Under the pieces are notes generated by a model that saw only the letters and a list, made by a program, of their open reading frames with translations, made no database searches and was not told where the DNA came from. A DNA stretch of 62,191 nt from Dysgonamonadaceae bacterium (GTDB taxonomy: Bacteria; Bacteroidota; Bacteroidia; Bacteroidales; Azobacteroidaceae): the NCBI GenBank assembly GCA_031257875.1, contig JAIRNV010000137.1, forward strand, positions 1 to 62,191, given 5' to 3'. Positions 50,379 through 61,046 of the stretch are shown piece after piece. Both the position numbers and the translations under genes were made by a program. Within the stretch, counting starts at the first letter, position 1. The number at the start of each line of letters is the position of its first letter.

Positions 50379-53201
50379 ATGGAAAATTACAACGAAGTCA
50401 TCGACATCCAGGGCGCCCGCGTTCACAACTTAAAAAATATTGACGTCCGGATTCCCCGCAACAAATTTACCGTTATTACAGGCTTGAGCGGAAGCGGGAA
50501 GTCTTCTCTGGCTTTCGACACTGTTTTTGCAGAAGGACAGCGGCGTTATATTGAAACGTTTTCGGCTTATGCCCGCTCTTTTCTCGGTAATCTCGAACGT
50601 CCCGACGTGGACAATATCTCCGGCTTAAGCCCTGTTATTTCCATCGAACAGAAAACGACTAACCGCAGCCCCCGTTCGACGGTGGGAACGACAACGGAAA
50701 TTTATGATTTTCTCCGTCTCCTTTATGCCCGCGCCGCTGACGCTTATTCTTACCTGTCGGGTGAAAAAATGGTTAAATATACGGAAGAACAAATCGTTAG
50801 TCTGATTATCAATCAGTACGAACAAAAAAAAGTTTATATCCTGGCTCCGGTTGTCAGGAACAGGAAAGGGCATTACAAAGAATTATTCGAACATTTGCAA
50901 AAGAAGGGCTTTCTGAATGTCCGCACAGACGGTCAATTGCGTGAAATCGTTCCCGGTTTGAAATTAGACCGTTACAAAAATCACTCGGTGGAAGTGGTAA
51001 TTGACAAACTGCTCATCAATCAAAAAGATGAAAACAGGGTGAAAGAAAGTGTGAAAACCGCGCTGCGCATCGGCGAAGGTTTGTTGCAGATTCTTGAACC
51101 GGAAACCGGTGAAATCCGCTATTTCAGCCGGCAGTTGATGTGCCCCGTCACGGGACTGTCTTACAGCGAGCCGGCGCCGCATAATTTCTCGTTCAATTCT
51201 CCACAGGGCGCTTGCCCTAAATGTAAAGGACTGGGTTATGTGAATCAGATTGATTTGAAAAAAATTATTCCAAATCCCGATTTGAATATTTATCAAGGCG
51301 GTATCGTTCCTCTGGGAAAATATCGTAATGTGTTGATTTTTTGGCAAATCGAAGCCATTCTGGAAAAATACGGAGTTTCCCTGAAAACGCCTTTGAAAGA
51401 CGTTCCCGAAGAAGCCATCGACGAAATTATGAACGGCACGGAAGACCGCCTGCATATCAAAAACGAATCTTTGGGCAATTCCAACTATTTCCTTTCTTTT
51501 GAAGGTGTTAACAAGTACATAACCATCCAGCAGGAACAGGACACTTCGGCGACTGCTCAAAAATGGGCAGACCAGTTTATCCGAACCCTGGTTTGTCCCG
51601 AATGTCACGGGCAAAGACTGAACAGGGAGGCCTTACATTATTTATTGAACGGAAAAAATATTGCCGATTTGTCGGGAATGGATATTTCGGAACTTTATGA
51701 ATGGCTAAATGATCTGAACAGGCATTTGTCGGCCAGACAAAAAGCCATTGCAAAGGAAATTCTCAAAGAAATCTGTTCAAGGCTTCGGTTTCTGCTGAAC
51801 GTCGGACTGGATTATCTGGCATTGAACCGGGCATCCGTGAGCCTTTCGGGAGGAGAAAGCCAGCGCATCCGGCTGGCTACCCAAATCGGATCGCAACTGG
51901 TTAATGTGCTGTATATTCTTGACGAGCCGAGCATTGGCCTGCACCAGCGCGACAACGGACGCTTAATCGAGTCGTTGAAACAGTTGCGCGACACTGGCAA
52001 TTCGGTTATCGTTGTGGAACACGATAAAGACATGATGTTGAACGCCGATTATGTGATTGACCTTGGTCCCCGCGCCGGCCGCAAAGGTGGTGAACTCGTT
52101 TTCGCTGGCACACCGAATGAATTACTCCGGGCAGATACTTTAACTTCTTCGTACTTAAACGGGAAAGTGACCATTCCCATTCCCATTCCCCCGAAAAGAA
52201 GGGAAGGAAACGGAAAAGAAATTATTTTGAGGAACGCTTCGGGCAATAACCTGAAAAATGTAACGGTTCATTTGCCTTTGGGAAAATTTATCTGTGTTAC
52301 CGGCGTTTCCGGAAGTGGAAAATCTTCCCTTATCAACGACACGCTCGAGCCGGTTATCAGCCAAAAACTGTACCGTTCCCTTCAGGATCCGCTTCCTTAT
52401 GAATCTATTGAAGGACTGGAACATATCGACAAAATTGTCAATGTCGATCAATCTCCCATCGGGAAAACGCCACGTTCCAATCCGGCCACCTATACCGGTA
52501 TTTTTTCCGACATCCGCAACCTGTTTGCCGAAATGCCCGAATCGAAAATACGCGGTTATAAACCCGGACGATTTTCGTTCAACGTGGCGGGCGGGCGTTG
52601 CGACACCTGTAGCGGAAACGGTTATAAATCCATCGAAATGAATTTCCTGCCCGACGTGATGGTACCCTGTGAGGTTTGTCACGGAAAACGTTACAACCGT
52701 GAAACGCTCGAAGTCCGCTACAAGGGAAAATCTATCGCCGACGTTCTGGACATGACCATCAATATGGCTGTCGAATTTTTTGAAAACGTGCCGTGCATTT
52801 ACCACAAAATCAAAGTGATGCAAGACGTCGGCCTGGGTTACATTAAACTTGGGCAATCGTCCACCACCCTGTCGGGCGGTGAAAGCCAGCGCGTGAAACT
52901 GGCAGCAGAACTGGCCAAACGGGATACCGGAAAAACGCTTTATATTTTGGACGAACCGACTACCGGTCTGCATTTTGAGGACATCAAAGTGTTGCTCGAA
53001 GTCATCAACCGCCTGGTTGACAAGGGAAATACCATGATTATTATTGAACACAATCTGGATGTTATTAAATGTGCCGATTACATTATTGACATGGGGCCGG
53101 AAGGCGGCAGGGGCGGCGGCGAAGTGCTTTTTGCCGGGACTCCTGAGGAACTGGTAAAATCGGGCGCGGGTTTTACGGCTGCTTTTTTGGCGAAAGAGTA
53201 G
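50379..53201 (+). CDS. uvrA: Excinuclease ABC subunit A
   Basis: IQGARVHNLKNIDVRIPRNKFTVITGLSGSGKSSLAFDT; SLSGGESQRIRLATQIGS; start MENYNEVIDI. Confidence 0.98.
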   Translation: MENYNEVIDIQGARVHNLKNIDVRIPRNKFTVITGLSGSGKSSLAFDTVFAEGQRRYIETFSAYARSFLGNLERPDVDNISGLSPVISIEQKTTNRSPRSTVGTTTEIYDFLRLLYARAADAYSYLSGEKMVKYTEEQIVSLIINQYEQKKVYILAPVVRNRKGHYKELFEHLQKKGFLNVRTDGQLREIVPGLKLDRYKNHSVEVVIDKLLINQKDENRVKESVKTALRIGEGLLQILEPETGEIRYFSRQLMCPVTGLSYSEPAPHNFSFNSPQGACPKCKGLGYVNQIDLKKIIPNPDLNIYQGGIVPLGKYRNVLIFWQIEAILEKYGVSLKTPLKDVPEEAIDEIMNGTEDRLHIKNESLGNSNYFLSFEGVNKYITIQQEQDTSATAQKWADQFIRTLVCPECHGQRLNREALHYLLNGKNIADLSGMDISELYEWLNDLNRHLSARQKAIAKEILKEICSRLRFLLNVGLDYLALNRASVSLSGGESQRIRLATQIGSQLVNVLYILDEPSIGLHQRDNGRLIESLKQLRDTGNSVIVVEHDKDMMLNADYVIDLGPRAGRKGGELVFAGTPNELLRADTLTSSYLNGKVTIPIPIPPKRREGNGKEIILRNASGNNLKNVTVHLPLGKFICVTGVSGSGKSSLINDTLEPVISQKLYRSLQDPLPYESIEGLEHIDKIVNVDQSPIGKTPRSNPATYTGIFSDIRNLFAEMPESKIRGYKPGRFSFNVAGGRCDTCSGNGYKSIEMNFLPDVMVPCEVCHGKRYNRETLEVRYKGKSIADVLDMTINMAVEFFENVPCIYHKIKVMQDVGLGYIKLGQSSTTLSGGESQRVKLAAELAKRDTGKTLYILDEPTTGLHFEDIKVLLEVINRLVDKGNTMIIIEHNLDVIKCADYIIDMGPEGGRGGGEVLFAGTPEELVKSGAGFTAAFLAKE

Positions 53202-54878
53202 AATTAACAAAACCTACTTCATACAGCCAAACATCCCAGTGAGAATCATCATTTTTAAATGATTTCAAAAATTTCAACCCGCTTCTTTCACAGTTTTTTA
53301 TTTCAGCAGAAGAAAAGATATAATTACAGCCTGCTGTTTGTAAAGCATTTGCATTTAATTCCAAATCGTATAAAATCCGGTTTTTCGCATATTCTCCCCT
53401 TATAATTTCCACGGGATGGACTTCACCCGGAAAGATATAACACCAGTTACCGAAATTATCAAAAATACCTCTTGCCGATTCTGATTTTTCCAGTTCCCCG
53501 GCAATAATTTTCCTGAATAAATGTTTATATTCCAAAGGATAATTATTTTGATAGCTATCCAAAGTGTAATAACCGTTATACTGGGTAACTGCCGGAAGAA
53601 TCCCGATATTCAAAATCCTGTATTCCGATTTTTCTTTCCCTATAAAATCACTTACTTCATTCAAAAGAGATTTTGCATAAAAAGAAGAAAATGAAGGATA
53701 ATGATATGAACTTTGAAATCCCAACCTGTCCCGTATCGTATTGCCGGAACAATAGTTATATGAACGGAACAGCAAAAATACAATCTGAACGGACAGGATA
53801 ACATAACTCAATAACGCTTCTTTTCGTCCTTTTTGTTGCAATATTTGGGATGCGGCAGCAAGAAGTAACATCCAGCAAACCGGAAGCAGGTGATAGAACC
53901 GGGATAAACGGAAGCCTTTAATTGATGGGCAGTAATAATCAAACAGTATGATAACAAGAAAAATAATAATAAAATAAAACAATGTTTTTCCTACTGTTCT
54001 CCTTTTTTCCCCGTTTAAAATAAATGCGGAAATAACCGTCAACCAAACGGGTAAGGTATAGAATTGCGCATAAATACCGTTTTCCCACAAATATTTTAAA
54101 GAAAACAGCAGTAGATTTTCATCCGACTTGTTGAAAACAGTTTCTTCCCTGTGTGAATGAAATCCCTGCAATATCGGAACAATCAGATTATATTCTACTA
54201 TTAAACAGAAAACGGCGTAACCCAGCAATGCAAATAACGGACGGCTAAGGAATTGCCTGTGTTTAATACAGAAAATCAACCAGATGACGCCTAAAGCAAT
54301 TCCGACAAAAAGGCCGCTTAACACAAAAGAAGAGAAAAACGGAAACAGGAAAATCCAGACGTAATTCACGATGCTTTTTTCGCCTTTCAACAGATTTAAA
54401 AAAGCAAACAAAACCAATGGCTGTCCTAATTCGGTCAATCCGTAAATCGTGAAAAACGGAATAAAAACACAGGTGCAACTAATCAATAAAGCAATGACAT
54501 TTAATTTTCCTACCCCCCCCCATGTATAACATGCTTGGATAGAACAGCATACATCCCGACAAATCCGATTAACCGCACGGTAAAATCATTAACCAGATAA
54601 GCAATGAACGGAGGAAACAAAGCGAAAAGCAAGGTTGTATAATTTAAACCGGAAGTAATGCAAAAGCGAGGCAACCCATTCATGATTTCGGGAATAACCG
54701 TTTGATAATTTAACCAATAGGCTTTCCTTGATGCAAGTATTTTGTATAAAACTTCGCCGTCCAGATTATCAAATATGCGAATAGATGCACCTTCTCCCCA
54801 TAAAAAATAAGGAATAAAATAAATGAGCAGGCATACTGTCCCTGTCAAAACAACCCAAAATTTGTTCAAACCGTACAT
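53173..54878 (-). pseudogene. YfhO-like multi-TM membrane protein, frame broken by C9 (G9) tract 54513-54521
   Basis: N-part ...FVGMYAVLSKHVIHGGG* and C-part KLNVIALLISCTCVFIPFFTIYGLTELGQPLV... abut at homopolymer. Confidence 0.85.
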
Positions 54879-54883
54879 AAAAT

Positions 54884-55160
54884 TTATATTTTTCTTTTGA
54901 TCCATTTGGCAAAATAAAATCGAACGGCAAACCATAAATGCTTGATTTGGGTAGGAATTTTTCCGTAATATCTGCACATCGCCTCATAACGCTCTTTCAA
55001 AGACGCTTTTCGATTCGCCGCACTAAAACCCGCTTCAAGAAAATAAGACAATGTCAAATGCGTATTGAGGATATGATCCGCCTTTTTCAGGCAACGGATA
55101 CACCACTCGAAATCAGCCGCATAGCGGTAGTGTAAATCATATATATATCCATTATTTTCT
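54884..55160 (-). pseudogene. C-terminal remnant of a GT2 glycosyltransferase
   Basis: Minus-strand frame ENNGYIYDLHYRYAADFEWCIRCLKKADHILNTHLTLSYFLEAGFSAANRKASLKERYEAMCRYYGKIPTQIKHLW...KRKI*; no N-terminus. Confidence 0.75.
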
Positions 55161-56250
55161 CCGCAATCCTTCGGGAATCAAACCGCTTCACATATTCCAA
55201 CCCCCGTTCCGTCATCTTTTTCGCCAAGTCCGGATTTTCCAGTATTTCGCGGATTTTATCTGCTAATTCCGCATCATCGAGAGGATTGACATAAACAGAA
55301 TCCTGCCCGCCGGCTTCTTCCAGACAGGAACCGGTTGCCGCAATCACCGGAACACCGCACGACAGCGCCTCAATCACCGGAATGCCGAATCCCTCGAAAA
55401 AGGAAGGATAAACAAATACGGCAGCCGATTGATATACAGCCGGCAAATCTTCAAAAGGAAAATCATTTTTTATGTGCAAACGGGATTCCAATCCCGTTTC
55501 ATGCGCATATTTCTCTATTTCCAACTGATAAGGCGTTGATTTCCCAATAGCAACCAGATGAATTTCTTCGGGAATTTGGCGCAGGGCTTTTACGGCCAGC
55601 AACAGATTTTTTCTTTGTTCGATACTGCCCACGTACAGTATAAAACGTTTGGGAAGCCGGTGTTTGTCAGCAGTTTGCTTTCGCTTTTCTTCAGAAACAG
55701 GCCGTTTAAAATCGGGATGGCAATCCTGATAAACGACTTTGATTTTTTCTTCGGCAATCCGGAAAAAAGAAATAATATCGCGTTTGGTACATTCGCTGAC
55801 GGCAATAATCACATCGGCTTTCAGGCAGGCGCGCCGGAATTTCCAAAGGTAAATTTGCCGGTCAATCCACCGGTAATATTGGGGATAACGGATAAATATC
55901 AAATCGTGGACGGTTACAACCGTTTTAACGCCGGTACTGTGGATGTTTACGGGAAGTTCGTTGCTGAGGCCATGAAAAATTTCCACACCGTTTTTGTTGA
56001 TATTTTTTTTACTTCCGAAAATCCGCCACAGCGAAGGCAGTAATTTGGAAATGCCCGAAGGAAAAATGAAAGCAACATTGGGGCGGGAAATCAGGGTGTT
56101 CAGGCGGGCATTCACTTTTCTCTTCGGAGCAAAAAGGAAATAAGTATTATCGGGATAATATTCCGATAAGGCTTCGATGATAAACCGGCTGTAATTTCCC
56201 AAACCGGTGTTGTTTTGAACTGCTCTTTTGGCGTCAAATCCTATTCTCAT
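55087..56250 (-). CDS. Glycosyltransferase family 4
   Basis: ILYVGSIEQRKNLLLAVKAL; VYPSFFEGFGIPVIEALSCGVPVIAATGS. Confidence 0.95.
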   Translation of the reverse strand: MRIGFDAKRAVQNNTGLGNYSRFIIEALSEYYPDNTYFLFAPKRKVNARLNTLISRPNVAFIFPSGISKLLPSLWRIFGSKKNINKNGVEIFHGLSNELPVNIHSTGVKTVVTVHDLIFIRYPQYYRWIDRQIYLWKFRRACLKADVIIAVSECTKRDIISFFRIAEEKIKVVYQDCHPDFKRPVSEEKRKQTADKHRLPKRFILYVGSIEQRKNLLLAVKALRQIPEEIHLVAIGKSTPYQLEIEKYAHETGLESRLHIKNDFPFEDLPAVYQSAAVFVYPSFFEGFGIPVIEALSCGVPVIAATGSCLEEAGGQDSVYVNPLDDAELADKIREILENPDLAKKMTERGLEYVKRFDSRRIAEKIMDIYMIYTTAMRLISSGVSVA

Positions 56251-56999
56251 TATTTTTTTCTATTCAATTTTCTCCAAAAAATAACAAAATACAGCCTGAT
56301 AAGGAACAGATATTTTTTGAATCCTTTATCCGTATCCCTGATTACTGCAATATTGTCGTAGAGTCCGCGTATCCGTTCCGTATTTGAAATGCCGGACTTA
56401 TCGTAAATGACTATGGGAAAATCCAAATGCCGGAATATCCGTCTGTCATGATAGCATTGCTTGAAAAATTTCAGATCGGCCGACATGGGATGCTTTTCAT
56501 CGAAATTCCATTTCTGCAACAACGGCAATTGAACAAAAGCGCTTTGGTGACAAAAATACATCCGGTGAATGTTGCAAGGTTCTTTTGCAACAGCTTCTTT
56601 CAGTGTCCCATCCGGTTTTTGGATTAAAATGTTTCCATAAACAATATCCGGTTTTTCAGGCAACGGATGGATAGAACCGACGACTTTTCCGATAACTTCC
56701 GAATCAACAAATACATCTCCGCTATTGAGGAAACAAACCCATTCGCCGTTTGCTTTCTCTGCGCCTTTATTCATAGCGTTATAGATGCCCGTATCTTTTT
56801 CCGAAAGCCACTCTGTAATTTTCGACCCGTATTTTTTGATTATATCAACGGAATTGTCGGTCGAAGCGCCGTCTATCACAATGTATTCGACCGGAAAATA
56901 AGTTTGGGCAATTACGCTTTGGACGGTTTTTTCGAGCGCATCCGCATGGTTGTAGTTAACTGTAATAACTGTAATTAAAGGAAATGTATTTTGATTCAT
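56250..56999 (-). CDS. Glycosyltransferase family 2
   Basis: ITVITVNYNHADALEKTVQSVIAQTYFPVEYIVIDGASTDNSVDII. Confidence 0.95.
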   Translation of the reverse strand: MNQNTFPLITVITVNYNHADALEKTVQSVIAQTYFPVEYIVIDGASTDNSVDIIKKYGSKITEWLSEKDTGIYNAMNKGAEKANGEWVCFLNSGDVFVDSEVIGKVVGSIHPLPEKPDIVYGNILIQKPDGTLKEAVAKEPCNIHRMYFCHQSAFVQLPLLQKWNFDEKHPMSADLKFFKQCYHDRRIFRHLDFPIVIYDKSGISNTERIRGLYDNIAVIRDTDKGFKKYLFLIRLYFVIFWRKLNRKK

Positions 57000-58096
57000 A
57001 ATAATGATTTATATAATTCGGATGTTTGATTTACTGTTTTTCCCCACGAAAAAAGCGAGAGCCGGTTTGTTCCTTTTTTTACCAGGTCTTTTTGAACAGT
57101 ATGATCGAACAGAACTTTTTCGACAGCGTCACAAATTGATTCCGGCGATTCCGGTTCAAAATAATATCCGGCTTCGGCGGCTATTTCCGTAAAACATTTG
57201 TTATGGCTCAAAACCACCGGCGTATTGCACGACCATGCTTCAAGAATCGGAATCCCAAAGCCTTCGTTTAATGAAGGAAAAACAAAAACACCGGCTTTAT
57301 TGTAGAGATACGCCAGTTCGCTATCGTCTGGGTGAAGGAAGAAAAGGATTTTATTGTTGATTTTTAATTCTTTAATCAGATGCATTTCTGCACTTGAAAA
57401 GGTGCGTTTCCCGGCACATACAAGATACAGGTTTGCATGTTTTATTAATAAACAGGCGATTGCTTGAATGAATGTATTGAAATTCTTATGTCCGCCTCTA
57501 TCTCCGACATATAATACAAAACTGTCCGGAACCGGTTTTGCCGTTTTCCTTGCCAGATGAGGATTTAGCGACGCACCATGATAGATAACTTCTATTTTTC
57601 CACTGTCAATTCCCCACAATTCAACAATATCCTGCTTAGTCGCTTCGGATACCGCTATGATTTTGTTCGCATTTTTGGCATACGTCAATTTGTCGGCATT
57701 GGCAGTTATGTTTTGTTTTTCGACAATCATATCGTGGATTGTGAACACCCTGTTTTTGACGTCGAAGATTCCGGGATACAGATAATTATAAGCATCTGCC
57801 GGATGAAAGATTACATTCCGGTTCATTGCTATCTTCAATCGTTTTTTCAATATCCATTTATTGAAAGCGGCAAAAGAAGCCGTTGGATCGGCGATAAACG
57901 ATTTGCCATATTGACTGTCGGACAGCAAATATTTGTTTTTCACAAATAATCCGGCAATTTGGGCGGCGTGTCCCAACCGGCGCATTCCCTTGAATAATTC
58001 ATAATGATATCGCGAAATTCCTCCCGCTTTCTGCTTTAAAAAAATCTGTGCATCATATATTATTTCCATAATAAAAACATTTTCTTTTCCTAACAT
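56996..58096 (-). CDS. Glycosyltransferase family 4
   Basis: VLYVGDRGGHKNFNTFIQAIACLL; VFPSLNEGFGIPILEAWSCNTPVVLS. Confidence 0.95.
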   Translation of the reverse strand: MLGKENVFIMEIIYDAQIFLKQKAGGISRYHYELFKGMRRLGHAAQIAGLFVKNKYLLSDSQYGKSFIADPTASFAAFNKWILKKRLKIAMNRNVIFHPADAYNYLYPGIFDVKNRVFTIHDMIVEKQNITANADKLTYAKNANKIIAVSEATKQDIVELWGIDSGKIEVIYHGASLNPHLARKTAKPVPDSFVLYVGDRGGHKNFNTFIQAIACLLIKHANLYLVCAGKRTFSSAEMHLIKELKINNKILFFLHPDDSELAYLYNKAGVFVFPSLNEGFGIPILEAWSCNTPVVLSHNKCFTEIAAEAGYYFEPESPESICDAVEKVLFDHTVQKDLVKKGTNRLSLFSWGKTVNQTSELYKSLL

Positions 58097-58348
58097 ATTA
58101 AAATGGGTGCATTTTAAATTGTCGCAAGGTTAAATAATCGCAGCCGTCATTACGAACTGCGAAGATGTAAAGCAATCAGGAATATAATAACTCCGGATTG
58201 CTTCAAACTTCGCTGTCGGTTTAAACCGACGGTAACGGTGATGAAAATCACCGAAGAAATTTTACGGATACAGAGGCAGGTGCAAAAGGACTTGGAAATT
58301 CGGATTGCGGAGGCTTAAGAAGGAAGTGATTAAGATATATGAGTAGGA

Positions 58349-58648
58349 TTAAGTCGGATGCAATTCTACCGAAAGTCCCAAGGCATTAACTATCCTGTAA
58401 AAAGCGGCTACGCTTGGAACAGTAATGCCTTTCTCTATTCTTGAAACGTATGATTTATCTACCCCTATCCGTTCCGCAAGTTCGCACTGCGTTAACCCCG
58501 CATTTTTTCTTGCATCAAGCAATATCTGACTTGTATAGAAAGCATACGCATCTTCGTCAAATTTTGCACGTTCCGGCGTTCCGTGCTTTCCAAATTCTTT
58601 TTCAAGCTGTTCACTTATGTTTGTTATCATGTGACTGTTTGTATTCAT
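58349..58648 (-). CDS. XRE-family HTH antitoxin (HigA-like)
   Basis: ARKNAGLTQCELAERIGVDKSYVSRIEKGITVPSVAAFYRIVNALG. Confidence 0.9.
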   Translation of the reverse strand: MNTNSHMITNISEQLEKEFGKHGTPERAKFDEDAYAFYTSQILLDARKNAGLTQCELAERIGVDKSYVSRIEKGITVPSVAAFYRIVNALGLSVELHPT

Positions 58649-58666
58649 AATAAGCTTCCTTTATTT

Positions 58667-58960
58667 TTAGTGCCTGTTTAATTTCATTTTCAGGCGTTTT
58701 CTGTGTTTTTTTTGAAATCCGTTAAATAATACGACAATATTTTTTTCATCAAAAATAAAAAATACACGGTGTATGTTTCCACTGTATTTCATTCGTAACT
58801 CATAAAGACCGTCTCTGATAAATTGAATAAACTTGACCGGCATGCGGTCGGTTGTTTCGAGTAACGATAATATATATTTGAATTTAGATATTTCCTTTTC
58901 ATTCAGTGTCTTTATGAATTCATTGTAGTAATTTCCAAAAGCTATTATCGTTCTTTTCAT
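58667..58960 (-). CDS. RelE/HigB-like toxin (Gp49-like)
   Basis: PVKFIQFIRDGLYELRMKYSGNIHRVFFIFDEKNIVVLFNGFQKKHRK; directly before HTH gene. Confidence 0.9.
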   Translation of the reverse strand: MKRTIIAFGNYYNEFIKTLNEKEISKFKYILSLLETTDRMPVKFIQFIRDGLYELRMKYSGNIHRVFFIFDEKNIVVLFNGFQKKHRKRLKMKLNRH

Positions 58961-59023
58961 GTTGCAAAGGTAATTGAATTTGTATAATCGGGAAACTCTT
59001 GGCTAAATCCTTTTCATATCGCA

Positions 59024-59066
59024 TATATGTGCCGAGTGCAACGGAAACCAATGGATTTGTATGCAT
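59024..59066 (-). pseudogene. Possible GT2 N-terminal remnant (MHTNPLVSVALGTY)
   Basis: Resembles GT2 first beta strand; open frame then unrelated. Confidence 0.4.
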
Positions 59067-59101
59067 AATAATATCAGTTTGAGTGTTAAATGGATAGTAA
59101 T

Positions 59102-60088
59102 TCAACCTGCGATAGAAGTATCCAGTTGCCCCGTATGTTCAAAATATTTTTGCAATACAAGCAAATTCAGAAGGTCTTCCCTGTCCTTATTCTTAAACTG
59201 CTCCACATACTGATGTGCATTGTCTATAATTTTCCGGGCTTCATCCGGATGCCTTGTGTAATAGTCCATCCTTTCTTCCAGATCGGAATAGTCGTCCCTG
59301 ATCAACACATAATGATGATTTGGAATTAACGTGCCTTCCATAAACCACGTTTCGTACTTGGGTTCAGGCATAACGGCCAGCGAATTGGAAGACATTACCC
59401 ATTTCAGATTACTGGCTACATCGTTGCCCTCAAGGCTTAGAATATATTTATAATCCAGATGCTCTGACAGGGTTAACCTTTTTGCCGGATATTTTGCATC
59501 GGGGGTTATATTCACCTGCCCGACGTTTATTCTCGGACTTTTGCCGTAATACATTTCCATAAAACGTATCCTGTGTTCCTGCCGGACTTTCCCTCTGAAT
59601 ACAATCATATCCTTCTTCTCTTCAAACGTTTTGTCATCTTTAAGGAAGAGAAAATGCCTTAACTTCTCCAGCTTCATAATCACGGAATTGGTATTGTCGC
59701 CTTCTATCGGACGGCTTTTGGTAATGGCCGGATACTCCGGCACGTGTATAATATCTCCGAACAGCGGACATATTTTCAGATTCAGAGGAAAATAACGGGT
59801 ATATTCAAACGCATCAAAAAAATAGACTTTCCTGTGATTTTTTAATTTAAAATCGGCGAGACTTTCGGCAGTATCGGGCAAAGTATACTGTTTATCCATT
59901 TTATTGTAATAATTTAACCTGTACCTGATATACTCCTCATCATGACCGTTCAAAGAGGCCCATTTTGTATCCAGTAATTTTTGATATATTGAATAACAGG
60001 GAAAGGCATACCTTATATGATTTTTCACATAATAGAGGAGTTTGTTGTTTTTGTGTTTAAAAGAAACTCTCTTAATATTTTCGAGCAT
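59102..60088 (-). CDS. GT90 / LPS glucosyltransferase-like
   Basis: VFRGKVRQEHRIRFMEMYYGKS; YKYILSLEGNDVASNLKWVMSSNSLAVMPEPKYETWFMEGTLIPNHHYVLIRDDYSDL. Confidence 0.85.
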   Translation of the reverse strand: MLENIKRVSFKHKNNKLLYYVKNHIRYAFPCYSIYQKLLDTKWASLNGHDEEYIRYRLNYYNKMDKQYTLPDTAESLADFKLKNHRKVYFFDAFEYTRYFPLNLKICPLFGDIIHVPEYPAITKSRPIEGDNTNSVIMKLEKLRHFLFLKDDKTFEEKKDMIVFRGKVRQEHRIRFMEMYYGKSPRINVGQVNITPDAKYPAKRLTLSEHLDYKYILSLEGNDVASNLKWVMSSNSLAVMPEPKYETWFMEGTLIPNHHYVLIRDDYSDLEERMDYYTRHPDEARKIIDNAHQYVEQFKNKDREDLLNLLVLQKYFEHTGQLDTSIAG

Positions 60089-60277
60089 AGATTGTTATTT
60101 TAATAATTGATGTTACGCAAGGGTATAATTTCCGCCCGGATTGCTTCGGGCTTCGCCCGATGTCGTCAACTTAAGGCTGAAAGCCCTGTATCAATAGCGC
60201 AGGGCAACGCCGGGCAGGGACAAAATATAATTGATTAAGGATTGTTTTGAACGCGAATTGCGCAAATTACGCACATT

Positions 60278-60901
60278 TTACATTTCAAATAATTTTGCTG
60301 CTATTTTAAGCAGATTATCTCGCTGGTCAAAAATAAATTCCAATTCATTTAGCGCTTCCTCTTCCACAATAATCAGTTTTTCCTGTTCCTCTATAATCTG
60401 TTGATATTTTGCAAACAGGGTTTTCCAGTGCTGTCGTACCAAAGAGTCTTCCATATCATTTTCAATGATTTGGGCATATTCATTTTCGATTAATTCAAGT
60501 TCATTCTGTCTAAGTTCGCATCGCCTGTTACGCCATATTCTTTTGAATTCGCAAACGGTATTCCAGCGATTTGTCAACAATGTCATTGCATCTGCAATGA
60601 ATTTTTCGGTAATATTTTGCCTGTCACTGTCATTTGCAACCGATTTGATTTTTCCGTTATACTCCCTTTCCAGTTTTTTTAATTCTACGGAAAAATCTTT
60701 TCGCAGAATTGTTTCGCATGCATTCTCTTCGGAAACTAAGTTTAAAACTTTGTACCCTTTCCATATTTTTTCTGCAAAAAGGTTTTGTTTTTCCGTTTTT
60801 TCAAAAATATTTTTTTCTCTTTCTATAAATTCTTGATTTTTAGTACCTAACGAATTAGATTTTTCAAACAATAACGTTGGATTAAAGATGTTTGCTTCCA
60901 T
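60278..60901 (-). CDS. Hypothetical coiled-coil protein
   Basis: 207-aa ORF rich in K/E helices. Confidence 0.5.
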   Translation of the reverse strand: MEANIFNPTLLFEKSNSLGTKNQEFIEREKNIFEKTEKQNLFAEKIWKGYKVLNLVSEENACETILRKDFSVELKKLEREYNGKIKSVANDSDRQNITEKFIADAMTLLTNRWNTVCEFKRIWRNRRCELRQNELELIENEYAQIIENDMEDSLVRQHWKTLFAKYQQIIEEQEKLIIVEEEALNELEFIFDQRDNLLKIAAKLFEM

Positions 60902-61046
60902 GTTTTTAATATTTTTTATAAGTATTAACCGAATTATTATTGATATTCATTAACAGCAGATGTCTCACTGCGTCCGTCATGTCGAACGCAGTGAGACATC
61001 TCCCGACAATCGCACAATTAGAAACCATATCGTTTTCGGCACATTC

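Noticed and set aside
52155-53210. - strand 351-aa ORF
   Set aside because: Antisense shadow of uvrA.
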